14,622 bases of DNA from Novosphingobium sp. UBA1948 (GTDB lineage Bacteria > Pseudomonadota > Alphaproteobacteria > Sphingomonadales > Sphingomonadaceae), in the NCBI GenBank assembly GCA_002336765.1, contig DDES01000162.1, positions 1 through 14,622 of the forward strand, in the 5' to 3' direction. Positions 6,158 to 13,636 of this stretch are shown piece after piece. Positions within the stretch are counted from its first letter, which is position 1. Every line of letters begins with the position of its first letter. The position numbers were made by a program, and so were the translations under genes. The notes beneath the pieces were generated by a model that was not told the origin of the DNA, did no database searches, and saw only the letters and a program-made list of their open reading frames with translations.

Positions 6158-6604
6158 TTAGTGGAGCAGCGAGGAACTGGTTTCCTGCGCGGCGGCGCGC
6201 GCACGCACGGTAAGGGGCGCGTCCGCCACGGCCAGCGCCAGGGCGGCAAGGCAGGCCAGCGCCAGAGTCGGACCCGAAGCGGTGACCTCCTCTGCCGCGC
6301 CAAGCAGCAGCACGCTGGCCAGATGGCCGCCATCGCCATTGCCCGACAGGCAGAAGCCGGTGTGTTCACCCATAAAGGCCAGCGCGGCGCTGTCTGCGGC
6401 ATCGGCGGCCAGCAGGGCATCGAGTCGCGCGGTGTCGGGAATATGCAGCCCCCCCAGCAGGGCCGGGTCGGGTGCGGATGCCATCAAATCATGGAAAAGG
6501 CGCACAAGATCCCCCTCACGACCGGTCGGGGCGTTGGCAATTGCCATCGCCAGCCCTTCCAGCCGGTGGAGCCATGCTCGCAATTCCTCGGACTTTCTGT
6601 ACAT
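6158..6604 (-). CDS. Hypothetical protein (148 aa)
   Basis: ATG 6604 is preceded by AGAGGA at good spacing, so I chose it over the upstream frame to 6712. The protein begins MYRKSEELRAWLHRLEGLAMAIANAPTG and has no signal peptide. The N-terminal half looks helical and charged. The C-terminal part contains a hydrophobic alanine/leucine-rich stretch (TLALACLAALALAVADAPL, about 117-135) that could be a buried helix or a single membrane segment. Two glycine-rich turns (FCLSGNGDGGH, about 89-99) are notable. I do not recognise the family. It lies downstream of the DUF885 gene on the same strand, 130 bases away with a hairpin between, so it is probably transcribed separately. Confidence 0.55.
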   Translation of the reverse strand: MYRKSEELRAWLHRLEGLAMAIANAPTGREGDLVRLFHDLMASAPDPALLGGLHIPDTARLDALLAADAADSAALAFMGEHTGFCLSGNGDGGHLASVLLLGAAEEVTASGPTLALACLAALALAVADAPLTVRARAAAQETSSSLLH

Positions 6605-6681
6605 CACTTCCTCTTGGCCCGCTGAAGTAGCGCAGCGCTGTTGCAGCATTCTTACCGCAGGCGCGTTGGCTACAGGTTGAC

Positions 6682-6707
6682 CCCTCCCCCCGTAAGAAAG
6701 GGGAGGG
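6682..6707. repeat. C/G-rich inverted repeat, REP-like or terminator
   Basis: CCCTCCCC (6682-6689) and GGGGAGGG (6700-6707) form a perfect 8-base stem with a 10-base loop. It lies 28 bases after the end of the DUF885 gene on the minus strand, in the gap before the 148-aa gene. There is no T-run after it. Such C-run/G-run palindromes are often dispersed intergenic repeats in sphingomonads; it may also block readthrough. Confidence 0.4.
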
Positions 6708-6734
6708 ACCATGAACCAATACCACCCGCGAATG

Positions 6735-8561
6735 TTAACCTTTGCTGGCCAAGCGGGCTTCGGCGATGCGTTGATCCATGCGCGCTTCCAGCATGGCCAG
6801 CGGCAGGATGCCTTCCTTCAGCACATCGTGGAACCAGCCGAGCGTGAATTGGCTCCCCAGCGCGGCCTGCGCTTTTTCCCGCAGCCGCACCCAGACATTG
6901 TGCCCGATCTTGTAACTGCAAGCCTGACCGATCATGCAGATGTAGCGGTCGATCTCGCTCTGGCTGCGGCCCTGCGGGAAGCCGGTGGTTTCCACCATAT
7001 AGGCGGTGGCCTGCGCGCGACTCCAGCGCTTGGCATGCATGCCGGTGTCCACCACCAGCCGTGTGGCGCGGAACAGCAGCGATTGCAGATAGCCCGCACG
7101 CTCCACGCCCGAGAAAGCGCCCAGATCGCTGGCCAGTTGCTCGGCATAGAGCGCCCAGCCCTCGGTATAGGCCGAGTTGAACACATTGCGCAGCAGCAGC
7201 GGCAGCGCGCCCGCGTGGTTCACATAGGACAGTTGCAGGTGATGGCCCGGCACGCCTTCGTGATAGGTAAGATCGGGCAGGCCGTATTTGGGCCAGTCAA
7301 GCGTGTCGCGCAGGTTGATCCAGTAGATCGCGGGGCGCGAACCATCGAGGGGCGCGCGGTAGTAATAGCCATTGGGGGCGCCATCCTGAATCTCCACCGG
7401 CACGCGGCGGATTTCCAGCGGATCGGTGGGGATGTCGTTAAAGGCGCGCGGCAGCAGCTTGCGCATCGATTCGATGCCGACATTGAGGCTTTCGAGCAGG
7501 GCTGCGCGGCCTTCATCCGTGTTGTCATAGAGCTGTTCGGGACGCTTGTTGAGCTCGGCCAGACGCGCGCCCACCGAGCCTTGCGTCAGCCCTGCCTCGC
7601 GCAGCACGGCGTCAAGCTGGGCCGAGAGGTCGGCCACCTGAGCAAGGCCGATCTTGTGGACCTCGTCGGGGGTAAAGCTGGTGGTGGTCGCCTCGGCAAG
7701 GGCGGCGGCATAGATCGCCTCGCCCCCCTTCACGCGCCAGATGCCGTCACCGGCGGGCGACTGGCTTTTCAGGCTTTCGACATAGGCGATCTGGCGGTCG
7801 AGCGCGGGATAGATCTTGCCCGCGACAATGGCCGAGGCGCGGCCCGCCCAATTGCCTGCAATGCCCTTGGCGGCGGCGCGGCGTTCCAGTGATTTGACCA
7901 TGCCACTGGCATCGGGCGCGGGTTTGCGCAGCGCGCGCATCTGGCCCAGCGCCATATCCAGCGCCCAGACCGGCGCCACCAGCCCGCGCGGGGCGAGTTC
8001 TTTCTGGCGTTCGGAATCCTGCTCGATGGCGTCAGGCATGGCTTCCAGACGCGCAAGATAGGCTTCGGCGTCGGCGGCAGTAGTGATCGTGTGCTGGCTG
8101 TCGAGGAAATCGGGCAGCTCGAAATAGGCGCCTTCGCGCTGCGAGATCACATAGGGGTTCTGCACCGAGCCGACGTCGAGCTTGGCCGAGGTAAGCGCGC
8201 GGTTCTGATACCAGATCGCCAGTTCGCGGTGGCGGCGCGCGGCGGGTGAAAGACTGGCGGGGCTGATGGCGTTCAGCCTTTGCAGCGCGCTTTTGTGCCA
8301 CGCATTGGCCTTGGCGACGGCGGCGCCCGAGCGATCGTCCAGCTTGGAGCGGAGAGCCGCACGCGGGCCCTTGTCAAAGCCGGTGGCGGTGGCGCCCTGT
8401 GGGGAGAGATCGAAGCGTTCGTAGAACAAGGTGTCGAACAGCGCATTGAGCGCGGCATCCCCCGCGCCCTCGGCCGCAAGGGCTGGCGTGGCAAGGCTGG
8501 CAGAAAAACCGGTGGCGGCGGCGCCCATGGCGCTGGTTTTCAGGAATTGGCGGCGTTCCAT
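6735..8561 (-). CDS. Tat-exported DUF885 family protein (putative metallohydrolase)
   Basis: This 608-residue protein has the twin-arginine leader MERRQFLKTSAMGAAATGF, ending in a TPALAA-like cleavage region near residue 30, so it is probably exported folded to the periplasm. The body matches DUF885 in length and motifs. YHEGVPGHHLQ (433-443) is the characteristic metal-site motif, and YTEGWALYAEQL (465-476) supplies the expected downstream glutamates. An Arg/Asn-rich N-terminal half is typical. Substrate is unknown; the family is thought to contain zinc peptidase-like enzymes. ATG 8561 has AGGAG 9 bases upstream. A strong 24-base palindrome lies 42 bases before the start. The upstream aceA gene ends in its own terminator, so this gene likely has its own promoter. 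Confidence 0.85.
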   Translation of the reverse strand: MERRQFLKTSAMGAAATGFSASLATPALAAEGAGDAALNALFDTLFYERFDLSPQGATATGFDKGPRAALRSKLDDRSGAAVAKANAWHKSALQRLNAISPASLSPAARRHRELAIWYQNRALTSAKLDVGSVQNPYVISQREGAYFELPDFLDSQHTITTAADAEAYLARLEAMPDAIEQDSERQKELAPRGLVAPVWALDMALGQMRALRKPAPDASGMVKSLERRAAAKGIAGNWAGRASAIVAGKIYPALDRQIAYVESLKSQSPAGDGIWRVKGGEAIYAAALAEATTTSFTPDEVHKIGLAQVADLSAQLDAVLREAGLTQGSVGARLAELNKRPEQLYDNTDEGRAALLESLNVGIESMRKLLPRAFNDIPTDPLEIRRVPVEIQDGAPNGYYYRAPLDGSRPAIYWINLRDTLDWPKYGLPDLTYHEGVPGHHLQLSYVNHAGALPLLLRNVFNSAYTEGWALYAEQLASDLGAFSGVERAGYLQSLLFRATRLVVDTGMHAKRWSRAQATAYMVETTGFPQGRSQSEIDRYICMIGQACSYKIGHNVWVRLREKAQAALGSQFTLGWFHDVLKEGILPLAMLEARMDQRIAEARLASKG

Positions 8562-8602
8562 GGGGCTTGGCTCCTCTGCGCTCTTGGCTTGTGGGGACAG
8601 GG

Positions 8603-8626
8603 TTTACTGACATGTATGTGAGTAAA
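8603..8626 (-). promoter_or_regulatory. 24-base palindromic operator candidate before DUF885 gene
   Basis: The outer arms TTTACT and AGTAAA are perfect inverted repeats, and the inner arms ACAT and ATGT are also perfect. Ten of twelve symmetric pairs match. The size and symmetry are typical of TetR/MarR-type operators. It sits 42-65 bases before the ATG on the minus strand, where a promoter would be expected. No TetR or MarR gene lies in the window. Confidence 0.55.
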
Positions 8627-8655
8627 GCAAGGGACTTTGCGCGGGCGATGCTATG

Positions 8656-8688
8656 AAAAAAGACCCGCCCTGCGCGTGGCAGGACGGG
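8656..8688 (-). terminator. aceA: Intrinsic terminator of aceA
   Basis: On the minus strand, CCCGTCCTGC and GCAGGGCGGG form a 10-base stem with one G-U pair over a 5-base loop, followed directly by TCTTTTTT. This is a textbook rho-independent terminator about 77 bases after the aceA stop codon. Confidence 0.9.
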
Positions 8689-8731
8689 CCTTAGTCTAAC
8701 TCCTCCCCAGGAGTATTCGGTGTGGCGCCTC

Positions 8732-8786
8732 AGGCGGCCGCGAACTGGTTCCCAGCGCGGTGCTTTAGGCAGCCGCGAACTGGTTC
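8732..8786. repeat. Tandem duplication of the aceA 3' end
   Basis: The 20 bases at 8767-8786, which encode the last residues NQFAAA and the stop, are repeated at 8732-8751 with one mismatch, offset by 35 bases. The copy lies just downstream of the aceA stop on the minus strand and would itself read NQFAAA-stop, but in a different frame from aceA. Flanking bases in the 35-base unit match only partly, which suggests an old, decayed duplication. Confidence 0.75.
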
Positions 8787-10360
8787 ATCGTGTTGTGCTC
8801 GCCAGCGGCCTTCAGAGCGGCCTCACCAGCGAAATATTCCTTGTGATCGTCGCCAATGTCGGAGCCCGACATGTTCTGGTGCTTCACACAGGCGATGCCC
8901 TGACGGATTTCCTGACGCTGCACGCCCTTGACGTAACCCAGCATACCGGCCTCGCCGAAATATTCCTTGGCGAGATTGTCGGTGCTGAGCGCCGCGGTGT
9001 GATAGGTCGGCAGGGTGATCAGGTGGTGGAAAATGCCCGCCTGAGCCGCCGCGTCGCGCTGGAAGGTGCGGATGCGCTCGTCGGCTTCCAGACCCAGCTC
9101 GCTGGTGTCGTAGTCGGCGCTCATCAGCTTGGTGCGGTCATAGGCCGAGACATCCTTGCCCGCTTCCACCCATGCGTCGAACACCTGCTGGCGGAAGTTG
9201 AGCGTCCAGTTGAAGCTGGGCGAGTTGTTATAGACCAGCTTGGCATTGGGGATGACTTCGCGGATGCGCGAAACCATGCCGCCGATCTGGCCGATATGCG
9301 GCTTTTCGGTTTCGATCCACAGCAGGTCGGCGCCGTTCTGGAGGCTGGTGATGCAGTCGAGCACGCAACGGTCCTCGCCAGTGCCCGAGCGGAACTGGAA
9401 CAGGTTGCTGGGCAGGCGCTTGGGGCGCACCAGCTTGCCGTCGCGGGCGATCAGCACGTCGCCGTGGCCGACATTGTTGGCGTCCACCTCTTCCACGTCG
9501 AGGAAGCTGTTGTACTGGTCGCCGATGTCGCCGGCGGTCTTCACATAGGCGATCTGCTTGGTGAGGCCGGCGCCCAGCGAGTCCGTGCGGGCGACGATGA
9601 TGCCATCATCCACGCCCAGTTCGAGGAAGGCGTAACGCACGGCGCGGATCTTGGCGAGGAAGTCCTCATGCGGCACGGTGACCTTGCCGTCCTGATGGCC
9701 GCACTGCTTTTCGTCCGAGACCTGGTTCTCGATCTGGATGCAGCAGGCGCCCGCCTCGATGAACTTCTTGGCCAGCAGATAGGTTGCCTCGGCATTGCCG
9801 AAACCGGCGTCGATATCGGCGATGATCGGCACGATATGGGTCTGGAACTCGTCGATCTTGTGCAGGATGCGGTGGGTGTTGACCGCATCGCCCGCCTTCT
9901 TGGCAGCGTCCAGCTCGCGGAACAGGCCGCCCAGTTCGCGGGCATCGGCCTGACGCAGGAAGGTGTAGAGTTCCTCGATCAGATCCGACACGCTGGTCTT
10001 TTCATGCATCGACTGGTCGGGCAGGGGGCCGAACTCGCTGCGCAGCGCGGCAACCATCCAGCCCGAGAGATAGAGGTAGCGGCCCTTGGTGCTGCCGAAA
10101 TGCTTCTTGATGGAGATCAGCTTCTGCTGGCCGATGAAGCCGTGCCAGCAACCCAGCGACTGGGTGTAGTTGGCGGGATCGGCGTCATAGGCGGCCATGT
10201 CGGCGCGCATGATCTTGGCGGTGTAGCGGGCAATGTCGAGGCCGGTGCGGAAACGGTTCTGCAGGCGCATGCGCGCGACGTTTTCCGGCTCGATACCGCT
10301 CCAGTTGGCGTTTTCGCCGATCGGCTGCTTGGCCTCGGCAATGGTGGACTGATAGGTCAT
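8765..10360 (-). CDS. aceA: Isocitrate lyase (long, Pseudomonas-type)
   Basis: This enzyme splits isocitrate into glyoxylate and succinate, the first step of the glyoxylate shunt, allowing growth on acetate and fatty acids. The 531-residue length and motifs match the long isocitrate lyase of Pseudomonas aeruginosa rather than the 434-residue E. coli form. The catalytic segment reads DEKQCGHQDGKVTVP, with the active cysteine at about residue 220, followed by VDDGIIVARTDSLGAGLT. Other conserved parts include SLGCWHGFIGQQK (68-80) and IADIDAGFGNAEATYLL (180-196). ATG 10360 has GGGAG 8 bases upstream; the frame runs further upstream to 11116 but there overlaps the divergent regulator and is not coding. 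It is controlled very probably by the divergent regulator through the palindrome between them. An intrinsic terminator follows. Confidence 0.97.
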   Translation of the reverse strand: MTYQSTIAEAKQPIGENANWSGIEPENVARMRLQNRFRTGLDIARYTAKIMRADMAAYDADPANYTQSLGCWHGFIGQQKLISIKKHFGSTKGRYLYLSGWMVAALRSEFGPLPDQSMHEKTSVSDLIEELYTFLRQADARELGGLFRELDAAKKAGDAVNTHRILHKIDEFQTHIVPIIADIDAGFGNAEATYLLAKKFIEAGACCIQIENQVSDEKQCGHQDGKVTVPHEDFLAKIRAVRYAFLELGVDDGIIVARTDSLGAGLTKQIAYVKTAGDIGDQYNSFLDVEEVDANNVGHGDVLIARDGKLVRPKRLPSNLFQFRSGTGEDRCVLDCITSLQNGADLLWIETEKPHIGQIGGMVSRIREVIPNAKLVYNNSPSFNWTLNFRQQVFDAWVEAGKDVSAYDRTKLMSADYDTSELGLEADERIRTFQRDAAAQAGIFHHLITLPTYHTAALSTDNLAKEYFGEAGMLGYVKGVQRQEIRQGIACVKHQNMSGSDIGDDHKEYFAGEAALKAAGEHNTMNQFAAA

Positions 10361-10404
10361 GGCAACGACTCCCTCAAAAGCTTCGTGGGGGCCGGATAGG
10401 GCCG

Positions 10405-10432
10405 TTCGCAGTCGCGGAAAATCGCCTGCGAA
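10405..10432 (-). promoter_or_regulatory. Inverted repeat in aceA leader
   Basis: TTCGCAG (10405-10411) and CTGCGAA (10426-10432) are perfect 7-base arms around a 14-base centre. It lies 45-72 bases before the aceA ATG, between the RamB-like palindrome and the start codon. It could be a second operator or an mRNA leader hairpin. Confidence 0.35.
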
Positions 10433-10445
10433 GTGCTGGTGTAAG

Positions 10446-10470
10446 ACTTTACAAAAAATGCTTGTAAAGT
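10446..10470. promoter_or_regulatory. RamB/ScfR-type palindromic operator between aceA and its regulator
   Basis: ACTTTACAA, seven bases, TTGTAAAGT is a perfect 9-base-arm palindrome in the 135-base divergent gap. Each arm closely matches the RamB site core of Corynebacterium (ACTTTGCAAA). It begins 25 bases before the regulator ATG and 85 bases before the aceA ATG, so binding could control both genes. Weak TTTACA -35-like hexamers overlap it on both strands. Confidence 0.75.
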
Positions 10471-10495
10471 TGTGCAGACATGACAGGATACGCCC

Positions 10496-11890
10496 ATGTC
10501 GTCCAAACCGCTCTATATGGGCCCGCGCCTCAAGCGCCTGCGCCGCGAACTGGGCCTGACCCAGCAGGCGATGGCCGCCGACCTCGATATCTCGCCCTCC
10601 TATGTCGCGCTGCTGGAACGCAATCAACGGCCTTTCACCGCCGATCTGCTGCTGCGCCTCGCCCGCAGCTACAAGCTCGATCTCGACGATCTGGATGCCG
10701 ACGAGGGCGCTGATTATGGCCGCCGTCTGGGCGAGGTGCTGCGCGATCCGATCTTTGCCGACATCGATCTGCCCGCGCTCGAGGTGGCCGATCTCGCCAC
10801 GTCCTTCCCCGGCATATCCGAGGCTTTGCTGCGGCTCTATGGCGCCTACACCCGCGAACAGGCCGCGCTGGCGGATCTCTCGGCGGGGGAGGGGGAGCAC
10901 GCCCCCGATCCCGTGGCCGAGGCTCGTCGCTTCATTTCCGCCCGCCGCAACTGGTTTCCCACGCTCGATTCGCGCGGCGAGGCACTGGCCGCCGCTGTCG
11001 GCGAGGCGGGCGATCCCAAAACCTACCTCGCCCGCCGCCACGGCATCCGCACGCGCAGCCTGCCCGCGCATGTGATGATGGGCGCCATCCGCCGGTTTGA
11101 CCGGCATAACCAGCAATTGCTGCTCGACGACACGCTGTCACCTGCCACCGCGCGGTTCCAGGTCGCCTTGCAGATCGCCTATCAGGAATGCCGCGGTGAT
11201 ATGAACACGCTGGTGCGCGAAGGCGGCTTTGCTTCGCAGACCACGGCCAATCTGGTGCGCCGCGCGCTGGCGGCCTATACGGCGGCGGCGATCCTGATGC
11301 CCTATGATGCCTTCGCCAAGGCGGTCGAGGAGCGGGCCTATGATATCGAGGCGGTGAGCCGCCTGTTCGGCACCAGTTTCGAACAGACCGCCCATCGCAT
11401 GACCACGCTGCACAAGGCTGGCTTGGAGAAAGTGCCGTTCTTCTTCCTGCGGCTGGATGCGGCGGGCAATATGTCCAAACGCCTCGACGGCGCTGGTTTT
11501 CCCTTTGCCGCGCATGGTGGATCATGTCCGCTGTGGAATGTGCATGAAGCCTTCACCGCGCCGATGCGTATCTTCACCCAATGGCTCGAACTGCCCGATG
11601 GCCAGCGGTTTTTCTCGATCGCCCGCACGGTCGAATCGGGTGGCGGTGGCTGGGGGCGGCCCCGCATCACGCGCGCGGTGGCGCTGGCCTGTGCGGCGGA
11701 TCACGCGCCCAAACTGGCCTATGCGCAGGGCATCGATCCACGCCGTGTGGAGGCGACGCCCATCGGCGTGTCCTGCCGCCTGTGCCACCGGCCCGATTGC
11801 GCCGCGCGCGCACTGCCGCCCATCGGGCGCGAGGTGATCGGGGATGACTACCGGCGCGGCGCGGCGCCTTTCGGACTGGCCGAGAGTTAG
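10496..11890 (+). CDS. RamB/ScfR-like transcriptional regulator (short-chain fatty acyl-CoA regulator family)
   Basis: This 464-residue DNA-binding regulator starts with an XRE-type helix-turn-helix at about residues 8-65 ([35 protein letters not shown]). A long IrrE/M78-related domain follows. Where active proteases have HExxH, it reads [18 protein letters not shown] (220-237), so it is a non-catalytic sensor. The C-terminal DUF2083/ScfR part has a cysteine cluster, [10 protein letters not shown] (426-435), plus C344 in GGSCPLW. Relatives include RamB (acetate and glyoxylate-shunt control in Actinobacteria) and PccR of Rhodobacter (propionyl-CoA genes). It is divergent from aceA with a RamB-like palindrome between, so it very likely controls aceA in response to acyl-CoA or carbon status. 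AGGA lies about 7 bases before the ATG. Its stop codon overlaps that of the convergent LysR gene. Confidence 0.9.
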   Translation: MSSKPLYMGPRLKRLRRELGLTQQAMAADLDISPSYVALLERNQRPFTADLLLRLARSYKLDLDDLDADEGADYGRRLGEVLRDPIFADIDLPALEVADLATSFPGISEALLRLYGAYTREQAALADLSAGEGEHAPDPVAEARRFISARRNWFPTLDSRGEALAAAVGEAGDPKTYLARRHGIRTRSLPAHVMMGAIRRFDRHNQQLLLDDTLSPATARFQVALQIAYQECRGDMNTLVREGGFASQTTANLVRRALAAYTAAAILMPYDAFAKAVEERAYDIEAVSRLFGTSFEQTAHRMTTLHKAGLEKVPFFFLRLDAAGNMSKRLDGAGFPFAAHGGSCPLWNVHEAFTAPMRIFTQWLELPDGQRFFSIARTVESGGGGWGRPRITRAVALACAADHAPKLAYAQGIDPRRVEATPIGVSCRLCHRPDCAARALPPIGREVIGDDYRRGAAPFGLAES

Positions 11891-12795
11891 CCCCGCGCCC
11901 ACGGCGCCTTGCTCAGCCGCGCGACCAGAAAATCGATCAAGGCTACCACCCGCGCCGGTCGCAATGTGCCGGGCGGCGTGACGAGATGCAGCGCGATATC
12001 GGGGATGCGCCAGTCGGGCAGCAATTCCACCAGCGCCCCGCTGGCCAGATGGTCCCACACCATAAAGTCGGGCTGCAGCGCCATGCCTTTCCCCGCCAGC
12101 AGCGCGGGGGTCAGCGCATCGGCGTTGTTGGCGCTCAGCGCGCCTTGCACTTGCGCGACATAATCGCCCTCGTTGGCGTGGTGAAAGCGCCATGAGGCGG
12201 GCGCGGCCAGATTGGAATAGAGCAGCGCGGGCAGGCGGGCGAGATCGCGCGGATGTTGCGGCGTGCCATGCGTGGCGAGGAAGGCGGGGCTGGCCACCAG
12301 CGGACGGCGCACCTTGCACAGTCGGCGGGCGCGCAGCGCGCTATCCTCCAGCCCCGCGATGCGCAGCACCACATCAAACCCTTCGCCCACCACATCGACC
12401 AGCGTGTCGGACAGATGCAGATCGACATGGACCTGCGGAAAACCGGCGAGGAAATCGGGGAGCAACGGGGCGACATGGCGCAGACCAAAGCTCATGGGCA
12501 CAGCAAGGCGAAGGGTTCCGCGCGGCACGAGTCCCTCGGCGCTGGCCTCGGCTTCGGCGGCCTCGCCATCCGCCAGAATGCGGCGCGCGCGTTCCAGCAC
12601 CGCCTTGCCGCTCTCGGTCAGCGCGAGGCGGCGCGAACTGCGATGGAGCAGCGGCACGCCAAGGCGCGCTTCCAGCCTGCCCATCGCCTTGGAAACGGTG
12701 GGTTTGGACAGGCCCAGACTCTCCGCCGCGCCCGCGAATGTGCCCAGTTCGACCACTTTGGCAAAGATCGCCCATGCTTCAAGATCGGGTAGCAA
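11887..12795 (-). CDS. LysR-family transcriptional regulator
   Basis: This 302-residue protein has the typical LysR layout. A winged helix-turn-helix lies at about residues 1-60 ([47 protein letters not shown]), followed by a linker helix and an effector-binding domain (about 90-295, beginning [12 protein letters not shown]). The start is a TTG at 12795 with AAGGA about 8 bases upstream; no in-frame ATG lies nearby, and the nearest ATG is in another frame. It is divergent from the first pirin gene, with a 116-base gap holding a short inverted repeat, so regulation of the pirin operon is the likely role. The inducer is unknown. Its stop overlaps the stop of the convergent RamB-like gene by 2 bases. 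Confidence 0.92.
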   Translation of the reverse strand: MLPDLEAWAIFAKVVELGTFAGAAESLGLSKPTVSKAMGRLEARLGVPLLHRSSRRLALTESGKAVLERARRILADGEAAEAEASAEGLVPRGTLRLAVPMSFGLRHVAPLLPDFLAGFPQVHVDLHLSDTLVDVVGEGFDVVLRIAGLEDSALRARRLCKVRRPLVASPAFLATHGTPQHPRDLARLPALLYSNLAAPASWRFHHANEGDYVAQVQGALSANNADALTPALLAGKGMALQPDFMVWDHLASGALVELLPDWRIPDIALHLVTPPGTLRPARVVALIDFLVARLSKAPWARG

Positions 12796-12812
12796 GGATA
12801 AAATCCTTTCAT

Positions 12813-12828
12813 TGATGCCTTTCCATCA
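12813..12828. promoter_or_regulatory. Candidate LysR operator
   Basis: TGATG, six bases, CATCA is a short perfect inverted repeat in the divergent gap between the LysR gene and the pirin operon, starting 18 bases before the LysR start. It contains GAT-N8-ATC, close to LysR-type sites. The arms are short, so this is tentative. Confidence 0.35.
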
Positions 12829-12911
12829 TTGCCATTTATTTGCGCAAGGCAAGGTCTACATTGCCCTCAACAGCCGCTCCCCCCGAAACGAGTGCGGCGA
12901 CGGAGAAAGAC

Positions 12912-13610
12912 ATGATCGAACATCGCCCCTTCACCGCGCTGGGCCGCGCCAACCACGGCTGGCTCAACGCCAATTTCCACTTTTCCTTCTCGGAATATTA
13001 CGATCCCGCCCGCATGCAGTGGGGCGCCCTGCGCGTGTGGAATGACGACACGATCGCGCCCAAGAGCGGTTTTCCGCCCCACCCGCACCGCGATATGGAA
13101 ATCATCACCTATGTCCGCACCGGCGCGATCACGCATAAGGACAGTCTGGGCAACACCGGTCGTACGGCGGCGGGCGACGTGCAGGTGATGAGCGCGGGCA
13201 CCGGCATCACCCATGCCGAATACAATCTGGAGGACGAGGCGACCACCCTGTTCCAGATCTGGATCATGCCCCGCGAACGCGGCGGCGAGCCCTCGTGGGG
13301 CGCCCGCCAGTTTCCCAAGGATGACCGCGCGGGCCAGATGGTGGTGCTGGCCAGCGGCTTTGCCGAGGATGCCGACGCGCTGCCGATCCGCACCGATGGC
13401 CGCGTGCTGGGCGCCACGATCCGTGCGGGCGAAAGCCTGACCTATGATCTGGGCGCCGAGCGCAAGGCCTATCTGGTGCCCGCCACCGGCGCGATCAGCG
13501 TCAACGGCGTAACTGGCACGGCGCGCGACGGCTTTGCCATGGCCGGTGAGGAGAGCATTACCATCACCGCCAGCGAGGATGCCGAAATCGTCCTTGTTGA
13601 AACGGCCTGA
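12912..13610 (+). CDS. Pirin-family bicupin protein (quercetin 2,3-dioxygenase-like)
   Basis: This 232-residue protein matches the length and fold of the short YhhW-like pirins. The N-terminal cupin carries the metal ligands seen in pirins: FPPHPHRDMEIITYV gives H57 and H59, and THAEYN gives H101 and E103. The iron-binding site is therefore intact, and quercetinase-type dioxygenase activity is possible; a redox-sensing or regulatory role is also known for pirins. ATG 12912 was chosen over 12840 because GGAG lies 7 bases upstream and homology begins here. It is the first gene of an operon with a second pirin 26 bases downstream and is divergent from the LysR gene, its likely regulator. Confidence 0.9.
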   Translation: MIEHRPFTALGRANHGWLNANFHFSFSEYYDPARMQWGALRVWNDDTIAPKSGFPPHPHRDMEIITYVRTGAITHKDSLGNTGRTAAGDVQVMSAGTGITHAEYNLEDEATTLFQIWIMPRERGGEPSWGARQFPKDDRAGQMVVLASGFAEDADALPIRTDGRVLGATIRAGESLTYDLGAERKAYLVPATGAISVNGVTGTARDGFAMAGEESITITASEDAEIVLVETA

Positions 13611-13636
13611 TTCGAAACCCCCGAGGAGCCAGAGCC

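Noticed and set aside
6711..7892. 393-codon plus-strand frame opposite the DUF885 gene
   Set aside because: Antisense shadow; the minus-strand frame has a Tat leader and the HEGVPGH motif.
8720..10399. 559-codon plus-strand frame opposite aceA
   Set aside because: Antisense shadow of a clearly recognised isocitrate lyase gene; no family resemblance of its own.
10361..11116. N-terminal extension of aceA upstream of 10360
   Set aside because: It would cross the operator palindrome and overlap the divergent regulator; isocitrate lyase homology and the ribosome site start at 10360.
12618..12812. Alternative ATG start near the LysR gene (MKGFYPCYP frame)
   Set aside because: It is in a different frame from the LysR helix-turn-helix and has no continuing homology; the TTG at 12795 fits better.
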